From positions 54,673-118,672 of the forward strand of contig JBQNAL010000007.1 of assembly GCA_052170475.1 (NCBI GenBank): a stretch of DNA of 64,000 nt. Reading direction: 5' to 3'. Shown here piece after piece: positions 1-8,168 of the stretch; the stretch's first letter is position 1, and each line of letters begins with the position of its first letter. The translations under genes and the position numbers were made by a program. The stretch is from CAJPQU01 sp052170475 (GTDB taxonomy: Bacteria; Bacillota; Negativicutes; Selenomonadales; Selenomonadaceae). Under the pieces are notes generated by a model. That model saw nothing but the letters and a program-made list of their open reading frames with translations. It searched no databases and was not told the origin of the DNA.

Positions 1-80
1 TCGAGGCTGAGGAACGGACCGGACCGCTAGCACCCGGACGACCATCGGCAGCGGGACTCACGATTATACAAAGGTAAATG
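1..80. other. Flagellin upstream region, no gene seen
   Basis: The first 60 bases are GC-rich and carry no supportable coding frame. I could not find a convincing sigma-28 or sigma-A promoter here. A weak sigma-28-like pair (TAAA at 75-78 and CCCGTAAA at 93-100, 14-bp spacer) overlaps the leader hairpin and matches only about 5 of 8 bases of the usual -10. The real promoter may lie before the window. Confidence 0.3.
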
Positions 81-124
81 CGGGCAGGGATGCCCGTAAA
101 TAAAAACAATTTACATCAGGGAGG
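81..124 (+). promoter_or_regulatory. Candidate CsrA-binding leader of the flagellin mRNA
   Basis: A perfect 6-bp hairpin (CGGGCA 81-86, loop GGGA, TGCCCG 91-96) presents GGA in its loop within CAGGGATG (85-92), close to the CsrA consensus. A second CAGGGAGG (117-124) overlaps the Shine-Dalgarno of the flagellin gene. Two GGA sites about 30 nt apart, the second covering the ribosome-binding site, is the arrangement known for Bacillus hag, where CsrA represses translation and FliW relieves it. The functional reading is inference; csrA and fliW are not in this window. Confidence 0.5.
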
Positions 125-133
125 AATTTACTC

Positions 134-1453
134 ATGGCAATGGTAGTTAAGAACAACATGTCGGCGGTCAACACTCTGAACATCCTGAACAAGAACTCCA
201 GCGCGCTCTCCAAGAGTCTGCAGAAGGTTTCGTCCGGGATGCGGATCAACAACGCAGCGGATGACGCTTCGGGCTATGCGATTTCCGAGCGTATGCGCGT
301 GCAGGTGAAGTCCTTGGAGCAGGACAACCGCAACACCCAGAACGGCAACAGCATGATGCGTGTCGCTGAGGGCGCTGTGTCCAGCACGGTCGAGATCTTG
401 AAGACCCTGAAGGAAAAGGTCATCAACGCGGCCAACGATACGAACACGGACATCGACCGCAAGACGATCCAGAAGGAACTCGATCAGTCCATCGACCAGA
501 TCGACGACAACGCCAACGTGACCTACAACGGAAAGTACCTCGTGGACGGCTCGCACAACAACAAGACCACGAATACGACCACGGCGCTCACCAACGAGAG
601 CATGCACAAGGAGACGAAGGCGAGCAGCAAGCTGACGGATCTCCAGAACCGTAACGGGGAAGGTCTGAATATCCATGAGACGGACTATGTGACCGTTTCT
701 TACGTCAAGCAGGGGCAGACCTACTCCACGACGATGAAGGTTGGCAGCAATACGCTGACGAGCATCTTGGCGAAGGTCGCTCATAATGGCGTGAACACCC
801 TGAAAAACGCCTTGACGGTTGCGGACGGCTCGTCCGTTATCGGGAAGGACGGCGCGGAAAACACGGTCTACACGGCTGACATGGGCAGCGCCATCACCTT
901 GACGGCTGCGACGAGCGGCACCGATGGCCAAATCTCCGGCTTCACCATCAGCGTCACGGACAACACGGGCAAGATCAACAAGAACGCCAACGCGATCCTT
1001 GATAACTTCTCCGAGTCTATCCGGGCGCAGAATAAGTCGGAGGATAACGCCATCGTTCTCCAAGTGGGGACGAAGGCTAACCAGGCGATCAAAGTCGGCC
1101 TGACGGATATGCGCTCCGTGGCGCTCGGCCTCAAAGGCACGGACGGCACGACGCTGAACGTCTCGACGCAGGTGAAGGCGAACGCTGCGATCAACGTCCT
1201 CGACAACGCCCTTCAGAAGGCGCTCGATCAGCAGACGACGATTGGTGCTGTCGAGAGCCGCTTGGATTACACCAGCAGCAACTTGACGACGGCGGCCGAG
1301 AACGTCCAGAGCTCCGAGTCCACGATCCGCGACGCCGATATGGCAAAGGAAATGACGGAATACACGAAGAACAACGTTCTTCTGCAGGCCGCTCAGTCCA
1401 TGCTGTCTCAGGCGAACCAGAATTCCAGCGCGGTACTCAGCTTGCTCCAGTAA
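134..1453 (+). CDS. Flagellin
   Basis: Structural subunit of the flagellar filament, exported by the flagellar type III system. The conserved D0/D1 N-terminus spans about residues 1-140, with the typical NTLNILNKN, KVSSGMRINNAADD and GYAISERMR segments. A variable central region rich in Thr, Asn and Lys follows (about 140-345), then a conserved C-terminus (about 346-439) ending in MLSQANQNSSAVLSLLQ. The length of 439 residues is normal. The start has a strong Shine-Dalgarno (AGGGAGG) and yields MAMVVKNNMSAVNTLN. The surface-exposed centre has many Ser/Thr residues that could be O-glycosylated, and the glycosyltransferase genes that follow fit this. A terminator after the gene suggests a monocistronic message. 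I give no symbol because fliC/hag naming varies between groups. Confidence 0.97.
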   Translation: MAMVVKNNMSAVNTLNILNKNSSALSKSLQKVSSGMRINNAADDASGYAISERMRVQVKSLEQDNRNTQNGNSMMRVAEGAVSSTVEILKTLKEKVINAANDTNTDIDRKTIQKELDQSIDQIDDNANVTYNGKYLVDGSHNNKTTNTTTALTNESMHKETKASSKLTDLQNRNGEGLNIHETDYVTVSYVKQGQTYSTTMKVGSNTLTSILAKVAHNGVNTLKNALTVADGSSVIGKDGAENTVYTADMGSAITLTAATSGTDGQISGFTISVTDNTGKINKNANAILDNFSESIRAQNKSEDNAIVLQVGTKANQAIKVGLTDMRSVALGLKGTDGTTLNVSTQVKANAAINVLDNALQKALDQQTTIGAVESRLDYTSSNLTTAAENVQSSESTIRDADMAKEMTEYTKNNVLLQAAQSMLSQANQNSSAVLSLLQ

Positions 1454-1483
1454 TCTTGATTGCCGGACAAACTACCAGACTTC

Positions 1484-1515
1484 AAAAGCCTCTCCCCTCG
1501 TGGGAGGGGCTTTTT
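1484..1515 (+). terminator. Intrinsic terminator of flagellin
   Basis: A stem of 13 pairs with one G-U (AAAAGCCTCTCCC against GGGAGGGGCTTTT) is followed by a T-run, 31 bases after the flagellin stop. Confidence 0.9.
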
Positions 1516-1572
1516 CTGTGTGGGGCGCAAATTCGATCCGGGGATTTCTCTTTTATTTTTTCCGTTATCGTA

Positions 1573-1578
1573 TATAAT
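1573..1578 (+). promoter_or_regulatory. Probable -10 element for the lipoprotein gene
   Basis: A perfect TATAAT lies about 95 bases before the lipoprotein start and after the flagellin terminator. The -35 region (around 1550-1555) is only T-rich, so this is a -10 call rather than a full promoter. Confidence 0.5.
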
Positions 1579-1672
1579 GAAAGAAGGACGCGTAGGAGGT
1601 CTGATATGTCATGCGTAAAACATGCAGTTGAGAGTGATCCCGACCCTTTTACGCCGCAATAGGAGCAGATCC

Positions 1673-2500
1673 ATGATGGCAACATTTCTCCGTATCTTTA
1701 GCGCGATTGCTATCCTGAGCAGCACCGTGCTTTCCGGTTGCTCGTTTCTGCTGGCAACGGAAAGCAGCGAGCCTTACACCGCCGACGATGTGAGCGAAAT
1801 GACGGCATCGAACTTCGCCGTCTGTAAACCGCGTATCGTTCCCTTATCGGCGCGCGTGGAAAAAGAAAAACCGTTCCAGCGAAATCTATATGTCTTGTAT
1901 GACGAAGCGAATGACTTCACCTTTTCTTGTAGAGCTGTTGTCCGTAGGCCAACGTTGCCGCTTCCCTGCGCCCAACGGGATACGAATGTGTACTTCGCCT
2001 ATGCAGCGGGATATGCGGCTCACCTCAATGCGAGAATCCGCGCGATGACGGAGCAATACCGCTTTCGCTGTGCCACAACGGAAGAGGCGGCGGCACTCAT
2101 CCGCTCCAAGGTAAAACGGCGGCAAGGCGATCGGGAAGTTTCGCTCTTTGACGAAGGGGAATTTATTTTCGTCAGTGACGGTGCAAAGGGCGAGGATATG
2201 GTGACGATCTGCAAAGGCCTTTACGACATGTATAAGCCGGAAGGGAGTGGGGTTCTGCTGTCTGCGCTGTACGGGCGCAAGGTCACATTCTACTATCTGC
2301 CGCCCGGGGAAGAGGAATTGACGAAAGCCGTCTTTCTTCTGTTTTTCCGATTCGAGGGGCGACATGATTGGGGTGCTACGCTGTCCGATAATCCGGGATC
2401 CTCGTCGAGCGAAAAGGAGATTGCTGTCTTAGAAAAAAATCTGGCTCATTATTTCGATAGATGTCTCTTGGCTGCAAAGGAGGGGACACATTCCACATGA
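1673..2500 (+). CDS. Lipoprotein of unknown function
   Basis: A predicted exported lipoprotein of 275 residues. The N-terminus MMATFLRIFSAIAILSST has a short charged start and a hydrophobic stretch leading to the lipobox LSGC, so the Cys would be lipidated after signal peptidase II cleavage. I chose ATG 1673 (or 1676) because AGGAG lies 8 bases before it and because it places the signal peptide correctly; the frame is open further upstream. The mature part is mixed alpha/beta with no family I recognise. It sits between the flagellin and the glycosyltransferase cluster but has its own -10 element and is followed by another promoter, so a functional link to either is unproven. Confidence 0.8.
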   Translation: MMATFLRIFSAIAILSSTVLSGCSFLLATESSEPYTADDVSEMTASNFAVCKPRIVPLSARVEKEKPFQRNLYVLYDEANDFTFSCRAVVRRPTLPLPCAQRDTNVYFAYAAGYAAHLNARIRAMTEQYRFRCATTEEAAALIRSKVKRRQGDREVSLFDEGEFIFVSDGAKGEDMVTICKGLYDMYKPEGSGVLLSALYGRKVTFYYLPPGEEELTKAVFLLFFRFEGRHDWGATLSDNPGSSSSEKEIAVLEKNLAHYFDRCLLAAKEGTHST

Positions 2501-2507
2501 GTCCTGT

Positions 2508-2536
2508 TTGCTGTGAACATGCAAATGTATTACAAT
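2508..2536 (+). promoter_or_regulatory. Sigma-A-type promoter of the GT2/TPR cluster
   Basis: TTGCTG (2508-2513), a 17-bp spacer and TACAAT (2531-2536) stand about 100 bases before the first glycosyltransferase gene. A small CGGC/GCCG hairpin (2539-2551) follows near the expected transcript start. Confidence 0.65.
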
Positions 2537-2635
2537 AACGGCTAATTGCCGGGCTTTGAGACACGCAGTCGGTCAGGATGAGCGGCGGCATACGGTCGCC
2601 ATCGCCTTTAAGTCAGAACATAGGGGAGAAGGGAC

Positions 2636-5600
2636 ATGAGGATTTCGGTCTGCTATATCGTAAAAAATGAGGCGGCCAATTTGACGCGATCGCTTTCGAC
2701 GGTGAAAGAATGTGCCGACGAGTTGATCGTCGCGGATACCGGGTCGGAGGACGATTCCAAAGAGATCGCGGCGCGCGCGGGAGCGAAGGTCCTCGATTTC
2801 GCTTGGCGGGATGATTTCGCGGCGGCGAAGAATTTTGCGCTGGATGCGGCGACCGGGGATTGGGTCATTTTTCTCGACGCCGACGAGGGCTTTCTGCATC
2901 CGTCCTCGGTGCGTGCCGCAGTGGAGGAGCTGGATGCGGTATGCCCGCCGCTTGACGCGGTGATGGTGGAGCGGGTGGAGATCGACGTTGACGACGGGGG
3001 GAGGGAGATCGGGCGGGATCGGTCGCTGCGCATTTTTCGCCGCTTGCCGGAGCTGCGGTATCAAGGCCGTATTCATGAAAATATCGCGCGTATGGGCGGC
3101 TCTCTTCGGCTGGGGTTTGCCGACGACCGCCTCAGTCTTTATCATACGGGCTATTCCTCTTCGATCATCCGGGGCAAGGTGGAGCGCAATCTCCGGCTCC
3201 TGCGAGAGGACATCGCGGCGCATGGGGAAGGGCCGCAGCATTATCCGGGGCTTTCGGATTGCTATTTCGGCCTTGCGGACTATCGCAGTGCCCTTCGGTA
3301 TGCGCTCTTGGCTTTGGATTCCCCGCTTCGCATGGTGGCGGCGCGCAGCGATTCTTTTCATACTGCCATCGAGTCGATGCGCCAGCTCGACTGGGATCTC
3401 TCGGAGATGCTGGCCTTGGCGGAGTTAGCGGTGGAGGAATTTCCCAAGAAGCCGGAATTCTACGGGGAGCGGGGGATGATCCTCTGCGGCATGGGACGGC
3501 TTGCGGAGGCGCGTGCGTCGCTCAAGCGGGCGGCGGCGCTCTACGAGCACCCGGAGGACGACGGGCGGGAAGCCGGGTACTATACGCCCCGCACGGCCTC
3601 CATCGTCTATGCGCGGCTGGGGGAACTGGCGGCGCTCGCGGGGGATGGAGAGGAAGCGGAGGCGTACTTTCAAGAGGCGCTGACGGTGGATCCGTCGAAT
3701 GGGGCGGCGCAGAAAAAGTATGAGAAGTTTTGCCGGGAAGGGACGGTCATGAAGGAAAAGGGGAAGCCGCGCATCGCCGGGTGCTATATCGTCCGCAATG
3801 AAGCGGAGGTCTTGGGGCGGTCATTGGAGAGTATCGAAGGGCAGGTTGACGAGCTGGTCGTGGTGGATACCGGCTCCGACGACGATACGGTGAAGATCGC
3901 GAAAGCGCACGGGGCGCGGGTGATTTTACACCCTTGGCGAGAGGACTTTGCCGAGGCGCGCAATTTCGCTCTCGATGCGCTGACGGCGGATTGGGTGGTG
4001 TTTTTAGACGCCGACGAATACTTTACGCCGGAGACGAAGGGGCATCTTCGCGCGGAAATTCAGGCGGCGGACGCGGCGGGAACGGATCTCCTCCTCGTCG
4101 TATGGCGCAACATCGACGCGGATACCGGGGCGCACTTGGTGGACGTTTACACGCCGCGCATCTTCCGGCGAAAGCCGACCCTGCGCTACGAGGGGCGCAT
4201 CCACGAGCAGCTTCGAGAAGAAGGGGAGGAGGTAAAGCGGCTGGACATTGTTCCCGAAGAACGGCTCCTGCTCATCCATACCGGGTATTCGTCGCATCTG
4301 TCGAAGGCGAAGGCGGAGCGGAACCTGCGGCTCTTGCTGATGGATTTGGCGGAGAGCCGTCACCCCGAGGCGCTCTACATGGCGATCGCCGAGGCTTACG
4401 ACGGCTTAGACGACGACGCCATGGCGATGAAGTACGCTTACATGGACATCGCAAACGGGCGTCAGTCCGCGACCTACGCCAGCCGCTCCTATCGTCTTCT
4501 CTTGCGTCGCCTCGCGCGGCGTCCGGCGGCCTTTGCGGAGCGGCTGGACGTCGCCCGGCGGGCGTCTGTGGATTTTCCCGAGCTGCCGGAATTTCACGCC
4601 GAGTATGCGGAGTGCCTCGCGTATGGCTTTGATTACGCAGGCGCCATGCGGGAGGCGGAGGTGGCGCTTTCCACCTTTGCCGACTACCATAGCATTGAGC
4701 CGCTGCAATTTGACGCCGCCATGGGCGCGGCGGTAAAAGAGAGGCGCGTCCTCTGGGAGAAGAGCGCCGCGCGGGCTGAGGCGCTGACGATCTCGGCGTG
4801 CCTGATTGCCCGCGATGAGGCGGCGAACATGCCCGCATGGCTCGACAATACTGCGGTGTACAGCGACGAGCGTATCGTGGCGGACACCGGCTCCGTGGAC
4901 GGTACGCGAGAACGTGCGGCGTCGGCGGGGGCGAAAGTGTACGACTTTCCGTGGTGCGACGATTTCGCAGCGGCGCGGAATTTCGCGATAGCGCAGGCGA
5001 CGGGGGATTGGGTGGCCTTTCTTGACGCCGACGAGACCTTTACGGCGCCGGAACGGGTGCGCCCGCTTTTGGCGGAGGTGGAGCTTCTCCATCCCGAGGC
5101 TGAGGCGGTGCAGGTGGTCATCGCGAACGTGGACGAAGAGGACGGGGGAGGGGAATTTCACCGATTCATGGCGGTGCGGCTCTTTAAGCGTCAGGCAGCA
5201 CTTTCCTATCGCGGGCGGGTGCATGAAACGCTCGTGGGCGAAGGGGGAAGATCGCCCGTCCTCTACGAAGAGAAGTATCGGCTCTTGGTGCGCCATACGG
5301 GGTACGCCGCGAAGCGCGTGGCGGAAAAGGCGCGGCGCAATTTGGCGCTCTTGGAGGCGGACATCGAGGCGCATGGGGAAGGACCACAGCATGATCGCTT
5401 CTTGGCGGATTGCTTCGCGTCCTTGGGGCGTCCGGCGGAGGCGCTCCATTATGCGCGGCGCGCCATCGCTGCCTCCCTGCAGGCGGTCGGGTCGCAGAGC
5501 GATATGTACTTTCTTGTGCTGCAATGCCTGCGCTGGTTGGATCGCCCCTTGGAAGAACGCTTGCAGGCAGCGGAGGAGGCGCGGCGGCGCTTTCCTCTCC

Positions 5601-6628
5601 TGCCGGAATATCAGGCGGAAGTCGGGGCGCTCCTTTTGGAGATGGGCGAAGTGGCGGAAGCGCGGACGCGCTTGGAGCGAGCCTTGGCACTTTACAGACA
5701 GCCGGAGGACACGTCCGGCGAGGCGTCCCGCTTCGCCGGATCGGTCGCGTGGATGTATGAGAAATTGGCGGAACTTGACTTTCAGGAGGGCAAGGGCGAA
5801 ATGGCAGAGGAGCATGTGGAGATGGCGCTGCGCCATCATCCTTACGACGAAGCGGCGCTGAATCTTTACGCTGAAATACGCCGAGAGGATTCGGCGGCGG
5901 CGATTGCGGCGGGGCTGCGGCAGTTTTTCGGCGACGGGGAGGGGGATCTTCGCTATCTTCTGCGGTGGGCGGAGGGCAATGGCTGGATTCGCCTGTATCA
6001 GCAGTTTTCGGCGCAGCTGCAGGCAGAATTTCAAAAGACCGCCCCGCGTCTCGCCCTTTATGAAAAAGCACAGCAGGGGGATTTGACGTCGGTGTACCAC
6101 GATGTGGTGACGGGGCTGGCGGAGACCTTCCCCCAGCTCGTCACAAGTCTCCTGCATTTGGAAAAGGAGGAGGGGGTGGAGGCCATGGAGCTGCGCCGCC
6201 GCTGCGCCGGCTTGCTCCCCCCTCGCGCGGCAGAGGTGTGGGCGGCGTACGAGGGTCATGAGGTCGAGTACCAAGAGGACGGGTTTCGTGTGATGTTGCC
6301 GATCTTTCTCCAAGAGGGCGACGACGATCAGATCGCGCGGTTTGGCGCTCTGGCTGCGGGTTTTTCGCCGGAGGCGCTTTACGATACGGCGAAAAAGGTG
6401 ATGGCGGAGGAGCGCTGGGCGCCCGCCTTCACCTTGTTTGGCCGGATCCCGGGGGACTCCTCGGTGGTCACGGCGACCTTTTGGACGGAGGTGGCGGTGT
6501 GCCTCTATCACTTAGCGGAGTGGGAGAGTGCCGAGGAGTGCTTTTCGCAGGCGGCGGCGATGGGCGGCGAGACGCCGGAGATCGCCTCCTATCGGGCATG
6601 GATGCAGGAGCGCGTGCGGCATGGTTAA
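2636..6628 (+). CDS. Triple GT2/TPR glycosyltransferase (SunS-like)
   Basis: A 1330-residue protein with three repeated family-2 glycosyltransferase modules separated by TPR-like helical regions. Modules begin at about residues 1, 372 and 717. Each has an N-terminal nucleotide-binding strand (CYIVKNE, CYIVRNE, CLIARDE), a DTGS motif and the metal-binding FLDADE at 79-84, 456-461 and 795-800, so all three look active. Soluble GT2-TPR proteins of this type attach or extend sugars on peptides and proteins. Next to flagellin, the likely substrate is flagellin; this is inference. The start has GGGGAGAAGGG upstream. The second module begins with an internal ATG (3749) preceded by a GGAAGGG, as expected if separate genes fused. 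The stop overlaps the next start. Confidence 0.88.
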   Translation: MRISVCYIVKNEAANLTRSLSTVKECADELIVADTGSEDDSKEIAARAGAKVLDFAWRDDFAAAKNFALDAATGDWVIFLDADEGFLHPSSVRAAVEELDAVCPPLDAVMVERVEIDVDDGGREIGRDRSLRIFRRLPELRYQGRIHENIARMGGSLRLGFADDRLSLYHTGYSSSIIRGKVERNLRLLREDIAAHGEGPQHYPGLSDCYFGLADYRSALRYALLALDSPLRMVAARSDSFHTAIESMRQLDWDLSEMLALAELAVEEFPKKPEFYGERGMILCGMGRLAEARASLKRAAALYEHPEDDGREAGYYTPRTASIVYARLGELAALAGDGEEAEAYFQEALTVDPSNGAAQKKYEKFCREGTVMKEKGKPRIAGCYIVRNEAEVLGRSLESIEGQVDELVVVDTGSDDDTVKIAKAHGARVILHPWREDFAEARNFALDALTADWVVFLDADEYFTPETKGHLRAEIQAADAAGTDLLLVVWRNIDADTGAHLVDVYTPRIFRRKPTLRYEGRIHEQLREEGEEVKRLDIVPEERLLLIHTGYSSHLSKAKAERNLRLLLMDLAESRHPEALYMAIAEAYDGLDDDAMAMKYAYMDIANGRQSATYASRSYRLLLRRLARRPAAFAERLDVARRASVDFPELPEFHAEYAECLAYGFDYAGAMREAEVALSTFADYHSIEPLQFDAAMGAAVKERRVLWEKSAARAEALTISACLIARDEAANMPAWLDNTAVYSDERIVADTGSVDGTRERAASAGAKVYDFPWCDDFAAARNFAIAQATGDWVAFLDADETFTAPERVRPLLAEVELLHPEAEAVQVVIANVDEEDGGGEFHRFMAVRLFKRQAALSYRGRVHETLVGEGGRSPVLYEEKYRLLVRHTGYAAKRVAEKARRNLALLEADIEAHGEGPQHDRFLADCFASLGRPAEALHYARRAIAASLQAVGSQSDMYFLVLQCLRWLDRPLEERLQAAEEARRRFPLLPEYQAEVGALLLEMGEVAEARTRLERALALYRQPEDTSGEASRFAGSVAWMYEKLAELDFQEGKGEMAEEHVEMALRHHPYDEAALNLYAEIRREDSAAAIAAGLRQFFGDGEGDLRYLLRWAEGNGWIRLYQQFSAQLQAEFQKTAPRLALYEKAQQGDLTSVYHDVVTGLAETFPQLVTSLLHLEKEEGVEAMELRRRCAGLLPPRAAEVWAAYEGHEVEYQEDGFRVMLPIFLQEGDDDQIARFGALAAGFSPEALYDTAKKVMAEERWAPAFTLFGRIPGDSSVVTATFWTEVAVCLYHLAEWESAEECFSQAAAMGGETPEIASYRAWMQERVRHG

Positions 6629-8168
6629 GATTTCCGCCTGTGTCATCGTCAAAGATGAGGAGAAGAATCTCCCGCGCTGGCTGGACAGCGTAAAGCGCAT
6701 CGCCGGGGAGATCGTCGTCGTCGATACCGGCTCTTCGGACGGTACCGTGGCCATCGCCGAGGCGGCGGGGGCGAAGGTATACCATTTCCCGTGGAAGGAC
6801 GATTTTGCGGCAGCGAAAAATTTCGCGCTGGATCAAGCGTCGGGGGATTGGGTGATCTTTCCCGACGCCGATGAATACTTTTCGGCGGAGGACGCGCCGA
6901 AGGTGACGTCATGGATACGCCGCGTGCATGAGGATGAGCGCGTCATGGGGCTATTGTGCCGTTGCGTCAATTTGGAGGCGGACGGCACGGTGCGAAACAC
7001 CATCCTCCAGGCGCGGGTCTTTCGCCGCTTGTCGGATCTTCACTATCGGGGGGCTGTCCATGAATCGCTCTCATACACTGGCGCTGGGTCGCCCGATCTG
7101 CGCTTTATGACGGACGTTTGCCTTTACCATACCGGGTACGCAGCGGGTCTCATCCGCGGGAAGATGGAGCGCAATTTGGCGCTTCTGTTACGGCGGAGGG
7201 AGGCGGGGGACGCCGCTTATATTGCGGATTGTTATTACGGGCTGGGCGATTTTGCGAGGACGGAGCAATACGCGCGGGAAGCGATTCGGTCTGGGGTGCG
7301 GCTCGTGGGACGGGAAACGCGCCCGCATGGGCTGTTGATCCAGTCGCTCATCGCCATGGGACGCCCCTTGGCGGAGGTCTTGGACGCTGTGGAAAAGGCG
7401 CGGCAAGAATATCCGATGGTGGGGGATTTCTCTGTCTTGGGCGGTCTTGGGGCGGAACGGGCGGGGGCGTACCCGCTGGCGGAGGGATATTTTCGGCAGG
7501 GCGTGGACTGTTACGCACGCGGGGAAGGGGCATCGGCAGCGTCTTTGCGCGCCGATGATCGGGAAAATCTTTGGCCGTTGGCGCTGTCCCACTTGGGGAC
7601 GCTGGCGAAGAAGCGGGGCAGCACGGCGGAGGCGCTCGACTATTTCTCGGCGGCGCTCTCTCGCGCCCCGCATCAAGAAGCGCTCCTCGTCGAGGTGGGG
7701 CGGCTTTTGCGCGGGGTTCCGGCGGCGGACGCGATCGCCTTTTTCCACACGATATACGATAAGGAAAAGGACGCAGCTTATTTGGCGCGTGCGCTCTTGA
7801 AGACGCCGCTACGGGAGGCGGCGCTTTACTATGATCGTCAAGCGGGGGGCAAGGCGCTGACGGCGGCGGAGCGCTTCCTCTTGGCGGGGCGCCTATTGGC
7901 CTTTACGGCGGAGACCGTGGGGGCGGCGGAGCGTGCGTGTCGGCTTGGCCTTTGGGCAGAGGAACAGGGCGGGGTGCCGGGCGGAGAGGGCGCCTTGGCG
8001 GCGCTGCTTCCTTCGGCGTATCGCCGCGCGGCGGCTGGTCAGGGGAGGACGGCGCAGGAGAAGCAGGCAGGGGCGGCGCTTTCGCGGCTCGCGCGGGAAC
8101 TTTCGTGCGCGGGGGGTGGGGTGCACCGCGTGGGAGAACGAGAGCACGCGGCGAAGGAGGACACATGA
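6621..8168 (+). CDS. GT2/TPR glycosyltransferase (SunS-like)
   Basis: A 515-residue, single-module relative of the preceding protein. The GT2 domain occupies about residues 1-220, with CVIVKDEEKNLPRWLD, DTGSSDGT and the DAD metal motif at about 82-84 (FPDADE, where the neighbours have FLDADE). TPR-like helices fill the rest. ATG 6621 was chosen because it starts the domain exactly, overlaps the previous stop by 8 bases and has AGGAG upstream; the open frame upstream is out-of-frame coding of the previous gene. Likely translationally coupled. The predicted role is sugar transfer in flagellin or surface glycan assembly. Confidence 0.88.
   Translation: MVKISACVIVKDEEKNLPRWLDSVKRIAGEIVVVDTGSSDGTVAIAEAAGAKVYHFPWKDDFAAAKNFALDQASGDWVIFPDADEYFSAEDAPKVTSWIRRVHEDERVMGLLCRCVNLEADGTVRNTILQARVFRRLSDLHYRGAVHESLSYTGAGSPDLRFMTDVCLYHTGYAAGLIRGKMERNLALLLRRREAGDAAYIADCYYGLGDFARTEQYAREAIRSGVRLVGRETRPHGLLIQSLIAMGRPLAEVLDAVEKARQEYPMVGDFSVLGGLGAERAGAYPLAEGYFRQGVDCYARGEGASAASLRADDRENLWPLALSHLGTLAKKRGSTAEALDYFSAALSRAPHQEALLVEVGRLLRGVPAADAIAFFHTIYDKEKDAAYLARALLKTPLREAALYYDRQAGGKALTAAERFLLAGRLLAFTAETVGAAERACRLGLWAEEQGGVPGGEGALAALLPSAYRRAAAGQGRTAQEKQAGAALSRLARELSCAGGGVHRVGEREHAAKEDT

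Noticed and set aside
128..1063. Minus-strand open frame opposite flagellin
   Set aside because: Codon-bias shadow of the flagellin gene, with no recognisable domain.
1456..1662. Short plus-strand frame after flagellin
   Set aside because: It includes the terminator hairpin and the next promoter, so it is not a gene.
4406..6511. Long open frame on the minus strand (about 700 codons) inside the triple GT2/TPR gene
   Set aside because: It is antisense to a gene with clear motifs; Arg/His/Pro-rich translation without any family features is what GC-rich codon use gives on the opposite strand.
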